NCBI GenBank assembly: GCA_964488865.1
Contig: CAZAWR010000001.1
Location: 170,329-234,328, forward strand
Direction of reading: 5' to 3'
Origin: MWCO01 sp964488865
GTDB taxonomy: Bacteria; Myxococcota_A; Polyangia; Polyangiales; Polyangiaceae
Length of the DNA stretch: 64,000 bases
Part shown: one piece after another, positions 35,991 through 44,779 of the stretch
Position numbering within the stretch: position 1 is the first letter of the stretch
Layout of the letters: each line of letters starts with the position of its first letter
Translations under genes and position numbers: made by a program
Notes under the pieces: generated by a model
What the model saw: the letters and a program-made list of their open reading frames with translations, nothing else
Databases searched by the model: none
What the model was told of the DNA's origin: nothing

Positions 35991-36857
35991 ATGGACCTCG
36001 ATGACACACGAACCGGCGAGATGATCGGCGGCCGATATCTCGTGGGGCCACTTCTCGGACGAGGCGGACACGGCGAGGTCTACCGGGCGCGCGACACCAT
36101 CGACCAACTCGACGTCGCCATCAAGTTCCTTGCGCACCACCTCGCCAAAGACGGGGACTATCGACTCCGGCTCGTGCGCGAAGCGCGCATCATGTCCACC
36201 CTCAAGGGCCTCGCCACCGTCGCCATTCACGGCGTGATCGGCGCGGACGACGGAACGCCCTGCGTGGTCATGGAGCTCATGGAGGGCATGGATCTCGCCG
36301 AGGCGCTCTCGGTGCGCCAGCAGAAGGAAGAATTCTTCACCGTCGACGAGGTCGCGGAGATCTTCGCACCCATCGTGCTGACGCTGGATGCCGCGCACGC
36401 GCGAGGTATCGTCCATCGCGACCTGAAACCGTCGAACATCTTCCTGCCCAAGGGCGATGTACACGACGCGCGCATCATGGACTTCGGCTTGGCGAAGGCT
36501 GGGGATCTGTCGTCCATCACGGCAGACCAGATGCTCGCTGGCTCACCCTCCTACATCGCACCGGAGGTCTGGAAGAAGGGCGCCAAGGAAGCCGACTCGC
36601 GGTCCGACATCTACTCGCTCGCCGTGGTCATCTTCGAAACACTCACCTTCGACGTTCCCATCCACCGCGATAAACTCGTGGACATGCTCATCGCCGTCAC
36701 GACGCCGGGCAACATTCCCAGCCTCCGCGAACGGCGCCCGTCCTTGCCCGAAGGCGTCGACGACTGGGCCCAGCAGGCCCTCGCCACGGACCCAAACGAC
36801 CGCTTCCAGTCCATCGTCGCCATGTGGCGTGCGCTGCGTTCCGTGCTCAGCGGCTAG
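35991..36857 (+). CDS. Eukaryotic-type Ser/Thr protein kinase, catalytic domain only
   Basis: 288-residue soluble kinase consisting of little more than a kinase domain. The glycine loop LLGRGGHGEVYRA, Lys45 in VAIKFL, catalytic loop IVHRDLKPSNIF, IMDFGLAK, a degenerate APE region SYIAPEVW and SDIYSLAVVIFE are intact, so it should be active. There is no C-terminal PASTA, TPR or membrane region, unlike most PknB-like kinases. The ATG at 35991 lies directly before the domain. The TAG stop is formed by the CTAG end of repeat copy C. Confidence 0.92.
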   Translation: MDLDDTRTGEMIGGRYLVGPLLGRGGHGEVYRARDTIDQLDVAIKFLAHHLAKDGDYRLRLVREARIMSTLKGLATVAIHGVIGADDGTPCVVMELMEGMDLAEALSVRQQKEEFFTVDEVAEIFAPIVLTLDAAHARGIVHRDLKPSNIFLPKGDVHDARIMDFGLAKAGDLSSITADQMLAGSPSYIAPEVWKKGAKEADSRSDIYSLAVVIFETLTFDVPIHRDKLVDMLIAVTTPGNIPSLRERRPSLPEGVDDWAQQALATDPNDRFQSIVAMWRALRSVLSG

Positions 36858-37016
36858 CCCCAAATCAAGCGCTGTTCGAAGCGTGCTTGGCGCTATCCGA
36901 ACCGAAGGCGAGGCGTTTTGGGGTGAGCCGCGGTGAGCGCGGCGACGGGGCTTTGCGAAAGCCCCCTTAGAAGGACCTAGCCCCAAGGCAACGCGGAGCC
37001 CTTGATTTGGGGCTAG
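36854..37016 (+). repeat. CTAG-ended repeat element, family 2, copy C
   Basis: 163-bp element bounded by CTAGCCCCAAATCAAGCGCT and GGGCTCCGC-related right arm ending CTTGATTTGGGGCTAG. It contains GGCGTTTTGGGGTGAGCCGC, a GGTGAGCGCGGC palindromic stretch and the hairpin GGGGCTTTGCGAAAGCCCC. The left CTAG supplies the kinase gene's TAG stop. Confidence 0.92.
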
Positions 37017-37030
37017 CGCTAAAACTAGAA

Positions 37031-37193
37031 CTAGTCCCAAATCAAGCACTGTTCGAAGCGTGCTTGGCGCTATCCGAGCCGAAGGCGAGGCGTTTTGGGG
37101 TGAGCCGCGGTGAGCGCGGCGACGGGGCTTTGCGAAAGCCCCCTCAGAAAGACCTAGACCCAAAGCAGCGCGAAGCGCTTGATTTGGGTCTAG
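37031..37193 (+). repeat. CTAG-ended repeat element, family 2, copy D
   Basis: 163-bp element nearly identical to copy C, in the same orientation and only 14 bases after it (spacer CGCTAAAACTAGAA). Ends are CTAGTCCCAAATCAAGC and GCGCTTGATTTGGGTCTAG. Its right CTAG, read on the minus strand, is the stop codon of the glycosyltransferase-like gene. Confidence 0.92.
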
Positions 37194-38803
37194 CGCCGTC
37201 GCGCGTCGATGAGGCGAACGAGCACCACCCCGTCGCGTACGACGCTCGCGATCGGCGGCACGTGACCCTCACTGCCCCCGGATCCGAGCACCCACAGATC
37301 AGCTCGTCCCGACTCTCGAACCATCCGCACCCGCGTGCGCATCACACCCCGACGCTGCATCCCCAACCAGACATCGTCCGGGATGGCGGGCGAGAAGAGC
37401 GACACCTCGGACACGCCCAAGTCGTCGATGACAGGGACCAGATCCCGCGCGACGGAGCCATCATGCACGCGAAGCCCGGCAGGGGCCGAGAGCACCCAGG
37501 CGGGGCCTCCTGCGAGCGGCGTGAAGGCCGCCGCGCGCGTGGAAGGTTGCCGCGCGGTTTGCCAGAGGGCGACCCCGAACAGCATCATGCTCGCGGCGAT
37601 CGGCAATCCCACCCGAAGGGCGCGCCCGCTCGCGCGTGAACGCAGTTCGCGCAGCGTGCGTTCCAGCCCCACCGCCGCCAATCCCGCCACGAACGGAAGC
37701 GCCACCAGCCAAGGTGGGGGCGACGCGTGCAAGGAGGCAGGCGCGACGACAGGCCAGCCCACGGCGACGACGAACCCAATGACGAGCAGCGCCTCCACCT
37801 CGCCGTCGGAACTTCGATCTTCACGCGCCCAGCCTCGCAAACGCGCGGGCCCCAAGAGAACCGCCAGCCCAAGCGCGGCCGCGAAGAGCGTCACGGCGGG
37901 TGCCGAAACCACGAGGGAGAGCGCCCCCTGCCAAGCCCCATGGGCGTCGGCGTCCGCCCCCGCGCTGAACGCGTGAACGAACACCGGACGGATGCGCTCC
38001 GCGGACTGATGCCACAACCATGGCGTCGACACGAAGTACACCGCCGGGGCCAGCACCGCCATCGGAAGCACCACCGCGGGAAGGGGCATCCAACCCTCGC
38101 CCACCATGGCCCGAAGGTTCCGTCGCTCCATCCAGAGCGTGTGAATAGCGACGACCAGCAGCACGGACAACACGCCGTGGGAGGCGGCAACGCCTGCCCC
38201 AAGAGACACGCCCGACGCGATCATCCAGGCCGCGGTCGCCCAGCGCCACTGCCCGTGCGACGCGCGACGCCCTCGCGCATAGCAGACGAGCACCAGAAGC
38301 CAACCGGTCACGGTGACGACGCCTGCGTCGGCAAGAGACGCCTGGTGCAGCGCCCGAGGCACGAGGGTGAGAAACGGCAACGCGAGCCACGCAACGGTCC
38401 GCCCGAGAGCGGGGGCGAGGAGCGCGTAGAGCAACGGAACGGACAGCGCTGCGAGCAGCACATGGCCTGAGCGCAAGGACGACAACTCGCCCAGCAGGTC
38501 GAATCCACTGGTGGCGACGTGCCAGACCAGAGCGGAGAGCAGCGTGGGAAGGGTGACGTGGGCGTGGACGGAAGACCAGGCTGCGTCGCGTGCGGGTTGA
38601 GCGAAGAGCGAGGACTCGCCCAGGCCGATCTGGTCGAACCAGACGCCGATCGCACGGGCGGCATCGAGACGCGCGGACTCTCCGGCCGCGATCCCCGTGT
38701 GGGCGGACGACGCGGCGAGGATGGCAGCGGACGCGGCAAAGATCGCGACGAACAGGAGCGGATCGAGCCACCGCGGGGCACGGTCGTCGTGCGGGGCGGT
38801 CAT
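37190..38803 (-). CDS. Polytopic membrane glycosyltransferase-like protein (GT39/PMT-like)
   Basis: 537-residue integral membrane protein with about ten hydrophobic helices. The first large loop after helix 1 contains WFDQIGLGESSLFAQPARDAAW and HAHVTLPTLLSALVWH, in the position where PMT/ArnT-like GT-C glycosyltransferases carry their acidic catalytic loop, and a long C-terminal soluble portion (about 430-537) ends the protein. Lipid-linked sugar transfer to protein or lipid is a plausible role but no defining motif confirms it. The ATG at 38803 overlaps the stop of the small upstream membrane protein gene (ATGA). The TAG stop derives from repeat copy D. Confidence 0.65.
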   Translation of the reverse strand: MTAPHDDRAPRWLDPLLFVAIFAASAAILAASSAHTGIAAGESARLDAARAIGVWFDQIGLGESSLFAQPARDAAWSSVHAHVTLPTLLSALVWHVATSGFDLLGELSSLRSGHVLLAALSVPLLYALLAPALGRTVAWLALPFLTLVPRALHQASLADAGVVTVTGWLLVLVCYARGRRASHGQWRWATAAWMIASGVSLGAGVAASHGVLSVLLVVAIHTLWMERRNLRAMVGEGWMPLPAVVLPMAVLAPAVYFVSTPWLWHQSAERIRPVFVHAFSAGADADAHGAWQGALSLVVSAPAVTLFAAALGLAVLLGPARLRGWAREDRSSDGEVEALLVIGFVVAVGWPVVAPASLHASPPPWLVALPFVAGLAAVGLERTLRELRSRASGRALRVGLPIAASMMLFGVALWQTARQPSTRAAAFTPLAGGPAWVLSAPAGLRVHDGSVARDLVPVIDDLGVSEVSLFSPAIPDDVWLGMQRRGVMRTRVRMVRESGRADLWVLGSGGSEGHVPPIASVVRDGVVLVRLIDARRR

Positions 38804-39018
38804 GGGAGCGAAGACTCCGCGGGAGGCGCGGGCTCGGGGGACGACGAGGCATGAGCCACAGTCCAGGCCCATTCGAGCATTGCGACGAGGGGCAGGATCA
38901 GGGCGAGCGCCCAACGCGTTCGGTGCGACAATTCGTTCGGGGTCAAGGCGGGGAAACCTATCACGGTGGTGCTGGTTCCGCTGCCACGGAACCCATTCGA
39001 AGCGCTCGGGGGAGGCAT
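38800..39018 (-). CDS. Small single-helix membrane protein coupled to the glycosyltransferase-like gene
   Basis: About 72 residues. One transmembrane helix (RWALALILPLVAMLEWAWTV) is followed by a short SSSPEPAPPAESSLP tail. Reality is supported by the ATGA overlap with the downstream glycosyltransferase-like gene, typical of translational coupling. The ATG at 39018 is one possible start; another ATG lies 21 bases upstream. No family is recognised; an accessory or assembly role for the GT-like protein is a guess from the coupling. Confidence 0.5.
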   Translation of the reverse strand: MPPPSASNGFRGSGTSTTVIGFPALTPNELSHRTRWALALILPLVAMLEWAWTVAHASSSPEPAPPAESSLP

Positions 39019-39135
39019 CTGACAACAGACTGGAATCATTACGAAGTTTCCCGTCGAAGCGGGGTAGGAGCGCGGCTTCGATTGTGGTATGAGTGAAACT
39101 TCGACAACGGGTGGTCTACAAATACGGAGGAAGTC

Positions 39136-39744
39136 GTGCCTATCGAACTCCCTACGGTCAGGATCCTCATCGTGGATGATGACAAGGCGATCTGCGACTA
39201 CATGCAGACGCTTCTGGAGCGAGATCGCTACCAGGTCAAGACAGTCAACGATCCGCTGCTGGTGGAAGACGAAGTCCGGCAAGGGCACTACCACCTGATC
39301 ATTCTGGATCTGATGATGCCGAACATGGACGGCATCGAGTTACTTGCCCGGGTCCGGAAGATCGACAAGGACGTGGCGGTGGTGATCTTCACGGGCTACC
39401 CGAACCTGGAGACGGCGGTGGCGTCGATGAAGCTCGACGCTGTGGATTACGTCAAGAAGCCCTTCAACGTGGACGAGTTCCGGGAGGTCCTGGATCGCGT
39501 GATGCGCAAGAAGGGGCTGAGCCGAACGCCCGAGGAGCAGCTTCACAAGGTGATCGGCGAGAGCATTCGCGGACTGCGCAAGGACAAGGAGCTCACGCTC
39601 AAGCAGATGTCGCGCAGGACGGGGCTGAGCGTTTCACTTCTGTCACAAATCGAGCGAGCGGAGTCGTCCGCCTCGCTGTCGTCGCTGTACAAGATCGCGG
39701 CCGCGCTCGACGTCCGGATCCAAGATCTGTTCGGCGAGTACTGA
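39136..39744 (+). CDS. Response regulator with receiver and XRE-type HTH output
   Basis: 202-residue transcription regulator. The receiver (1-125) has ILIVDDDKAICDYM, the phosphoacceptor Asp58 in LIILDLMMPNMDG, and VKKPFN. The output domain (about 138-202) is a Cro/C1-type helix-turn-helix: IRGLRKDKELTLKQMSRRTG then LSVSLLSQIERAESSASLSSL, KIAAALDVRI. Receivers are usually joined to OmpR, NarL or NtrC outputs; XRE is rare. The GTG start is supported by GGAGGAA eight bases upstream. No kinase gene is adjacent. It is divergent from the small membrane protein/GT operon, so it could regulate it. Confidence 0.92.
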   Translation: MPIELPTVRILIVDDDKAICDYMQTLLERDRYQVKTVNDPLLVEDEVRQGHYHLIILDLMMPNMDGIELLARVRKIDKDVAVVIFTGYPNLETAVASMKLDAVDYVKKPFNVDEFREVLDRVMRKKGLSRTPEEQLHKVIGESIRGLRKDKELTLKQMSRRTGLSVSLLSQIERAESSASLSSLYKIAAALDVRIQDLFGEY

Positions 39745-39830
39745 TCGGCGGGGCGCACCGGGCGTGCACAGAGGAGGCACAGGCTGCCCGTATGGGAATC
39801 TGTGTGCGCGGATGCCCGTGAAACCGTCGG

Positions 39831-42800
39831 TCAGGCTCCGTCTTGGGTCTTCGCGGCGGCTGACTTGGCCAGACGAACACCGCGGGCCCAACCGATCGCG
39901 CGGGCGAGGTTTTTCGCGAGGGAGTAGGACGCGAGGGCTTCGCGCTGCTTGCCCGACCGGGCCTGGTACGCACCGAGATTGATGGCGATCCTGGACGCGG
40001 CCATGCGGTCCCCCGCCCGAAGGGCGAGCTCGAGCGCGCGCTGCGCATACGACAGGGACGCCTGCAGGTCGTCCGTCTCCGAACAAGCATAGGCAAGGTT
40101 CGCGAGCAATCGGGAGGCAGAGGCCTGATCGCCGAGTACCGCGGTGTGCTCGAGGGACGCAGAGAGGGCCTCTCGCGCTCGAGGGGACTGCCCCAGCTCG
40201 ATCCGAATCTTGGACAGGAACGTCGCAGCCTGAGCAATGCGTGAGCCCTCGACGAGGGTTGCGCGCTCCCCACGGCTGTCGGCGATCGAGGTGGCCAACT
40301 CGAGACCGATGCCGGCATGGGTTTCCGCCTCGGCGACCCGACCCCGGCGATAGAGCAACTCCGCGAGGCTGAACTCCACCTCGAACCAAGCCTCCTGGTC
40401 GAGCGTATCGATGGCTGCATCGCTCGCGCGCAACAGAGATTGCAAGGCGAGCTCCCAGTTCCCCTGCGCCCCCGCCACCGCTGCCACCACGCGCGCACGG
40501 AGTCCGTCGGCACCCACGGGGTTCAGGCGCTCCAGCCTGGACAGCTCGTCGGCCGCTGCCTTCCCATCGCCCGCGGCGAGCAGCGCGTCGACACGGGCAA
40601 GCCCCACGCGACACGTTGCACCCTCATCGCCGAGCTCTTGCCAGATGTGCCCGGCCCGAGCGAGCATCGCGGCCGCAACCACGGGCTCGTCGCACAACGA
40701 AAGGTCCTTCGCCTCTCGCTCGAACAGCTCCGCAGCGCCGATGGCATCACCCCCCGCGAGCAGGTGCCCTGCAATGACCTCCAGCGGCGCGCGCGGCGGT
40801 TGCCTCTGCCGCAGCCAGTCGGCCACAAACATGTGCACCTGACGCTCCACCCCCTCCGGGACCATCGCACGAACGACCTCTCGAACCCCTTCGTTGTCAA
40901 ATGCGAGGGCGTCGTCGAGACGGTGCACGAGCCCCGTTTCCAGACACGCCTCCAGGGCTGCATCGCGCGTGGGCTGGGGCGACTCGAACGCGGCAAGCAG
41001 ATCGAGCGGGGCCGTAGCGCCGGCCACGGCGGCACAGGACAACCACCGGCGCGCACAGGGCGAGGCTCCCCGCAACGCGATCGACACAAGCTGTCGCAGC
41101 CCCCCGAACAGGTCCTGTGACGTGGAAGGCGCCTTGAACTTCCCATCCCGGTCGACCAGAAACTCCCGCTGAATCATGGCTCGCGCGCAAAGCTCCAACA
41201 GCAGTGGTGATCCCTTCGACCACCCCACGGCCATCAGCAACGCATCCCCAGGAACATCCGTCCCCGTCGTCCGCTTCTCGATCATGGCCCTCGCGTTCGC
41301 TGGGTCGAGGTTGCCCAAGTGCAACCTCGTCACGTAGGCCGCGTTCCAATCCGGGAACGGATCGCTCCGGCTCGAGACGATGACGGAGAGGGCGAGCGTG
41401 GCAGATGCCTCCATCAGGTCCCGCGTGAGCTCCAGGGAAGCCCCGTCCATGGCATCCGCATCCTCCACGATCAGCACCGTCGGGCGCGAAGCGATGATCC
41501 GTCCGAGGAACGCGCGCAGGGAGCGAACTTGCTCTCGCTCGGCGACATCCGGGGTCAGGCTGAGAGAGGAAGCTCGACCCGTCACCCGGTCGAGCAATCG
41601 AACGCACTCGTCCTTATGCACCCCGAAGCGAGTCTCGAGCACCTGCCGCACGTTCTCGACGATCTCTGCGGGAGCGGCGCGTCGCACGCCGAGGGCGTCT
41701 TGCGCGAGCGACGTGAAGGGCTCGAGCGGACGGGCGAGTGCGCGACGCCCCTCGACACGCAGCACGGCGACCGGGCCACCTTCGATGCGCGCCATCACCG
41801 ATCGAAGAACGGCGGTCTTGCCCATGCCCGCGCTGCCGATCAGCAGGGCCACCGCACCGCGGGCCTGACCGCGATCCTCTTTTCCGTACGCGACAGGGGC
41901 CAGCGCGGTGACGTGGACGGCATCCACGACGTCGACACGGCCCAGGAGTCTGCGCGTGCGAGGATGGGGGGCGGACGCCGAAGCGACCGTGGGCAGGGGG
42001 TCCTCGTCACGTGCCTCGTGCAGAGCGCGCAGCATCTCGGAAGCGGAGGCGAACCTGCGGGCGGGGTCCTTTTCCAGCGCGCGAAGCACCACAGCCTCCG
42101 TCGCGGGGCCAACGCCCCGGGAGGCGGCGGCCTCGGAGATCGGCCGCACCGGGCGCTCCTGATGGTGACGCTCCACGACGAGGCATGACGTTGCGTCGAA
42201 GGGTGGAGCACCCACGAGTTGCAGGTACAGGATCGCCCCGACGGAGTAGATGTCACTGAGCACCGAAGGGGACTCCCCCTTCGCGACCTCAGGCGAGGTG
42301 AAAAGCGTGGTACCCGTCGCGTTCCCACCGCACAGCATCCGAGGAACGGCAGCCGAAGCGAGCCGCCCGATCGAGAAGTTCGCGACCTTGGCGCGCACCT
42401 CGCCATCGTCCGTGGCGCCGATGAGGATGTTCTCGGGGAGAAGGTCGCCGTGCACGACGCCTTCCCGGTGAGCACCGTCGAGCGCTTCGAGCACTTCGAT
42501 GGCCGTGGAAAGGACCTGGGGCACCGGCAGCAGGCCGCGCGCCTGCACGATGGCGCACAAGTTGCGCCCTTCGAACGGTTCGGAGAGAACGTACAGGCGT
42601 GATTGCCCTTGCAGCACGGCTGTCCCGGACCCTTTGATGCGCAGCACGCCGGGGTGCCCGAGACGGGCTGCGGCCGCCACGGCTTGCTGGAATCCGCTCG
42701 CGAACCGTCGGTTTCGCGCGAGGTGATCGTGCACGACACGCACGATCAGGCTCTGTCCCGAAGCTCGCTCCGCGCGGAACAGACGCGCGATGGCATCCAC

Positions 42801-42977
42801 GCCCACACGCTCCTCGAGGCGCCACCCCTCGGGCAACACTTCCCCTGTGAGCGCATCATCCCCCTTGGCTAGCGAGGAGATGGGGGAGCCGCAGTGCGGG
42901 CAGAACCTTGCCTCGGCCTCGCAGTCAGCACCACAAAGCGCACAAGCGACGGACAGGGCAGAAGCAGGGATGCTCAC
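39831..42977 (-). CDS. Pseudokinase-AAA ATPase-TPR fusion protein with N-terminal zinc ribbon
   Basis: 1048-residue cytoplasmic protein. An N-terminal zinc ribbon (CALC at 12-15, CPHC at 26-29) is followed by a Ser/Thr-kinase-like domain (about 52-325) that lacks key residues: the VAIK Lys is Arg80, the glycine loop is degenerate (VGVDAIARLF), HRD is HGD (176-178) and DFG is NFS (200-202), whereas SPE and DIYS are kept. A STAND/AAA-like ATPase follows with Walker A LLIGSAGMGKTAVL (from 379) and Walker B TVLIVEDADAMDG (about 505). The C-terminal 350 residues are TPR-like helices. Kinase-ATPase-TPR proteins are common signalling scaffolds in myxobacteria; this one is probably a regulated scaffold. 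The start is GTG at 42977. Confidence 0.85.
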   Translation of the reverse strand: MSIPASALSVACALCGADCEAEARFCPHCGSPISSLAKGDDALTGEVLPEGWRLEERVGVDAIARLFRAERASGQSLIVRVVHDHLARNRRFASGFQQAVAAAARLGHPGVLRIKGSGTAVLQGQSRLYVLSEPFEGRNLCAIVQARGLLPVPQVLSTAIEVLEALDGAHREGVVHGDLLPENILIGATDDGEVRAKVANFSIGRLASAAVPRMLCGGNATGTTLFTSPEVAKGESPSVLSDIYSVGAILYLQLVGAPPFDATSCLVVERHHQERPVRPISEAAASRGVGPATEAVVLRALEKDPARRFASASEMLRALHEARDEDPLPTVASASAPHPRTRRLLGRVDVVDAVHVTALAPVAYGKEDRGQARGAVALLIGSAGMGKTAVLRSVMARIEGGPVAVLRVEGRRALARPLEPFTSLAQDALGVRRAAPAEIVENVRQVLETRFGVHKDECVRLLDRVTGRASSLSLTPDVAEREQVRSLRAFLGRIIASRPTVLIVEDADAMDGASLELTRDLMEASATLALSVIVSSRSDPFPDWNAAYVTRLHLGNLDPANARAMIEKRTTGTDVPGDALLMAVGWSKGSPLLLELCARAMIQREFLVDRDGKFKAPSTSQDLFGGLRQLVSIALRGASPCARRWLSCAAVAGATAPLDLLAAFESPQPTRDAALEACLETGLVHRLDDALAFDNEGVREVVRAMVPEGVERQVHMFVADWLRQRQPPRAPLEVIAGHLLAGGDAIGAAELFEREAKDLSLCDEPVVAAAMLARAGHIWQELGDEGATCRVGLARVDALLAAGDGKAAADELSRLERLNPVGADGLRARVVAAVAGAQGNWELALQSLLRASDAAIDTLDQEAWFEVEFSLAELLYRRGRVAEAETHAGIGLELATSIADSRGERATLVEGSRIAQAATFLSKIRIELGQSPRAREALSASLEHTAVLGDQASASRLLANLAYACSETDDLQASLSYAQRALELALRAGDRMAASRIAINLGAYQARSGKQREALASYSLAKNLARAIGWARGVRLAKSAAAKTQDGA

Positions 42978-43095
42978 GGTCAGCGCCGATCCAAGAGAGA
43001 AGGTCGTGCGACGCAGTTCGCGACGGCCAAGGGTAGCCCATGCGGGGAGGAACCGCCAAACCCCAAGCGGAGGAACGCTCCGATGGCAAGCGGCG

Positions 43096-44109
43096 TCAGC
43101 CCCCCCTTCCCTGTTTGAACAACGTCACGAGGCGTTCGCAGGCGGTGTACGGGTCGGTGTCGCGTCGCGCCACCTCGGAGAGCGCTCGCTCGATGTCGTC
43201 GTGGATCTCTCGGACCGCTGCCTCCACGAGCGCTTGCCGCATCTCGTTGTACATCTGCTCGCGAAGGCGCTGCTCGACGCGCAGGCCTCCCTCCGGAGTC
43301 GACCGCAGCCATGCGTATTGGGCGGCCAAGCCCCCGACCACGGGCTCGATGCCCTGGTTCTGCGTGGCCACGCAGCGAACGATGGGCGGTACCCACCCGT
43401 TGTGCGCTTCCCGTCCAGACACGAAGCCCATCGAACCCATGTGCCCCTTGACCTTGCTCGAACCGGAGATGCCCTGGCCGAGGGCGAGCATCAGCTCGAG
43501 GTCCCGCACGGTAGCGTCCGCACCATCCCTGTCGGCCTTGTTCACGGCGAAGACGTCCGCGACCTCCAAGATCCCGGCCTTGATGGCCTGGATGCCGTCG
43601 CCCATCCCGGGCGCCATGACCACGAGCGTGGTATGCGCCGCGCGCGTCACCTCCAGCTCGTCCTGTCCCACCCCCACGGTCTCGATGAGGACCACGTCCG
43701 CACCCCAGGCGTCGAGAATGCGAACCACGTCGGCGGCCGAACGCGACAGTCCACCGAGGGCACCCCGGGTGGCGAGCGAGCGGATGAAGACTTCCGGGTC
43801 CTCGAAGTGGCGCTGCATGCGGATGCGGTCGCCGAGGATCGCCCCCCCGGAGAACGGGCTGGTCGGGTCCACCGCCACCACGCCGACTCGCTTCCCCTCC
43901 CCTCGCCAGAAGGCGATGAGGCGGTCCGTGAGCGTGCTCTTCCCTGCCCCCGGATTACCCGTGACCCCGACGATCCAGGCCTTGCCCGTGTGAGGGTACA
44001 GGTCCTTGAGGACATCGACGTACCCGTCGATCCGGTCGTCCACGAGGCGGCATGCGCGGGCGACGCCGCGGACGTCTCGTTCCAGAACTTGCTTCGCTGT
44101 AGGATGCAC
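43096..44109 (-). CDS. meaB: Methylmalonyl-CoA mutase-associated GTPase MeaB
   Basis: 337-residue G3E-type GTPase, chaperone that loads and protects the adenosylcobalamin cofactor of methylmalonyl-CoA mutase (formerly ArgK). The P-loop is VGVTGNPGAGKSTLTDRLI, followed by VAVDPTSPFSGGAILGDRIRM, FIRSLATRGALGGLS, VLIETVGVGQDE and the base-recognition VNKADRDGA. A C-terminal helical dimerisation arm is present. Start is GTG at 44109. The mutase itself is not in the window; no cotranscribed partner is evident. Confidence 0.94.
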   Translation of the reverse strand: MHPTAKQVLERDVRGVARACRLVDDRIDGYVDVLKDLYPHTGKAWIVGVTGNPGAGKSTLTDRLIAFWRGEGKRVGVVAVDPTSPFSGGAILGDRIRMQRHFEDPEVFIRSLATRGALGGLSRSAADVVRILDAWGADVVLIETVGVGQDELEVTRAAHTTLVVMAPGMGDGIQAIKAGILEVADVFAVNKADRDGADATVRDLELMLALGQGISGSSKVKGHMGSMGFVSGREAHNGWVPPIVRCVATQNQGIEPVVGGLAAQYAWLRSTPEGGLRVEQRLREQMYNEMRQALVEAAVREIHDDIERALSEVARRDTDPYTACERLVTLFKQGRGG

Positions 44110-44191
44110 GAGGTTCTGGGTAGCGTCGGCGCCTGTGCGAGCGCAAGGGGGATGCTTCGGAAAGGGCCGTTCGCGCGCGTGATGGCAGAAC

Positions 44192-44629
44192 TCAGCCTGC
44201 GATCCGCGCCCTGATTTTGCGCACGTGACCTTGTTCCGTCTCGGCCAGGCGCCCGAAAAAACTCCGCACCCGGTCGGAGGGGGCGGAGCTCGCCAGGGCA
44301 GCGTAGTAGACAGCCGCGCCCCGCTCGGACTCGAGCGCCACCCGGAGCGCCTGCTGGTAGGTCACGTCACTCGCGTGCCACCAGGTGGGCGACGTTTCCA
44401 CGATCTCGCAGTGGCCGGCAGCCTCTTGCGGGATGGGATCGTCGGTGAGGGTCTTGCCGAAGGTCTCGATGGCCCGAGCGTGCCCCAGTTCTTCCTCACG
44501 AAGCTCGTGGAGGACCGAGCGCGTGACCGGGTCCGTGGCCCGTTCGGCAAGGTTTTCATAGAACCGGGCCGCGGCAAGCTCGACCTCGATGGCGTTTCGG
44601 ATGGCCTGCTCCAACGTGGTGGATGTCAT
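44192..44629 (-). CDS. Rubrerythrin-like ferritin-superfamily protein
   Basis: 145-residue four-helix protein. The di-iron ligand pattern is recognisable: EVELAAARFYENLAE, ELREEELGHARAI, then ALESERGAAVYYAALA and LAETEQGHVRKI. The C-terminal rubredoxin domain of classical rubrerythrins is absent, so electron delivery must be different. Likely role is peroxide scavenging or iron handling in the cytoplasm. It stands 80 bases upstream of meaB on the same strand; cotranscription is possible. Confidence 0.85.
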   Translation of the reverse strand: MTSTTLEQAIRNAIEVELAAARFYENLAERATDPVTRSVLHELREEELGHARAIETFGKTLTDDPIPQEAAGHCEIVETSPTWWHASDVTYQQALRVALESERGAAVYYAALASSAPSDRVRSFFGRLAETEQGHVRKIRARIAG

Positions 44630-44779
44630 GGGCTCACTCCCTGGCCGTGGATTGTACAGGAAGTGCCCGTGACCCGAGGCCCTTCATGGGCTCCGTTTAC
44701 AACCACGGCTGTAGACAGGAAAGACGGGAAGGGATACATGGGCGCTCACGCGTCGAAGGTCTGAAACGGAGCGGGTCCG

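Noticed and set aside
42980..43396. Minus-strand open frame between the pseudokinase and meaB
   Set aside because: It overlaps the conserved C-terminal part of MeaB in another frame and has no start signal or motif.
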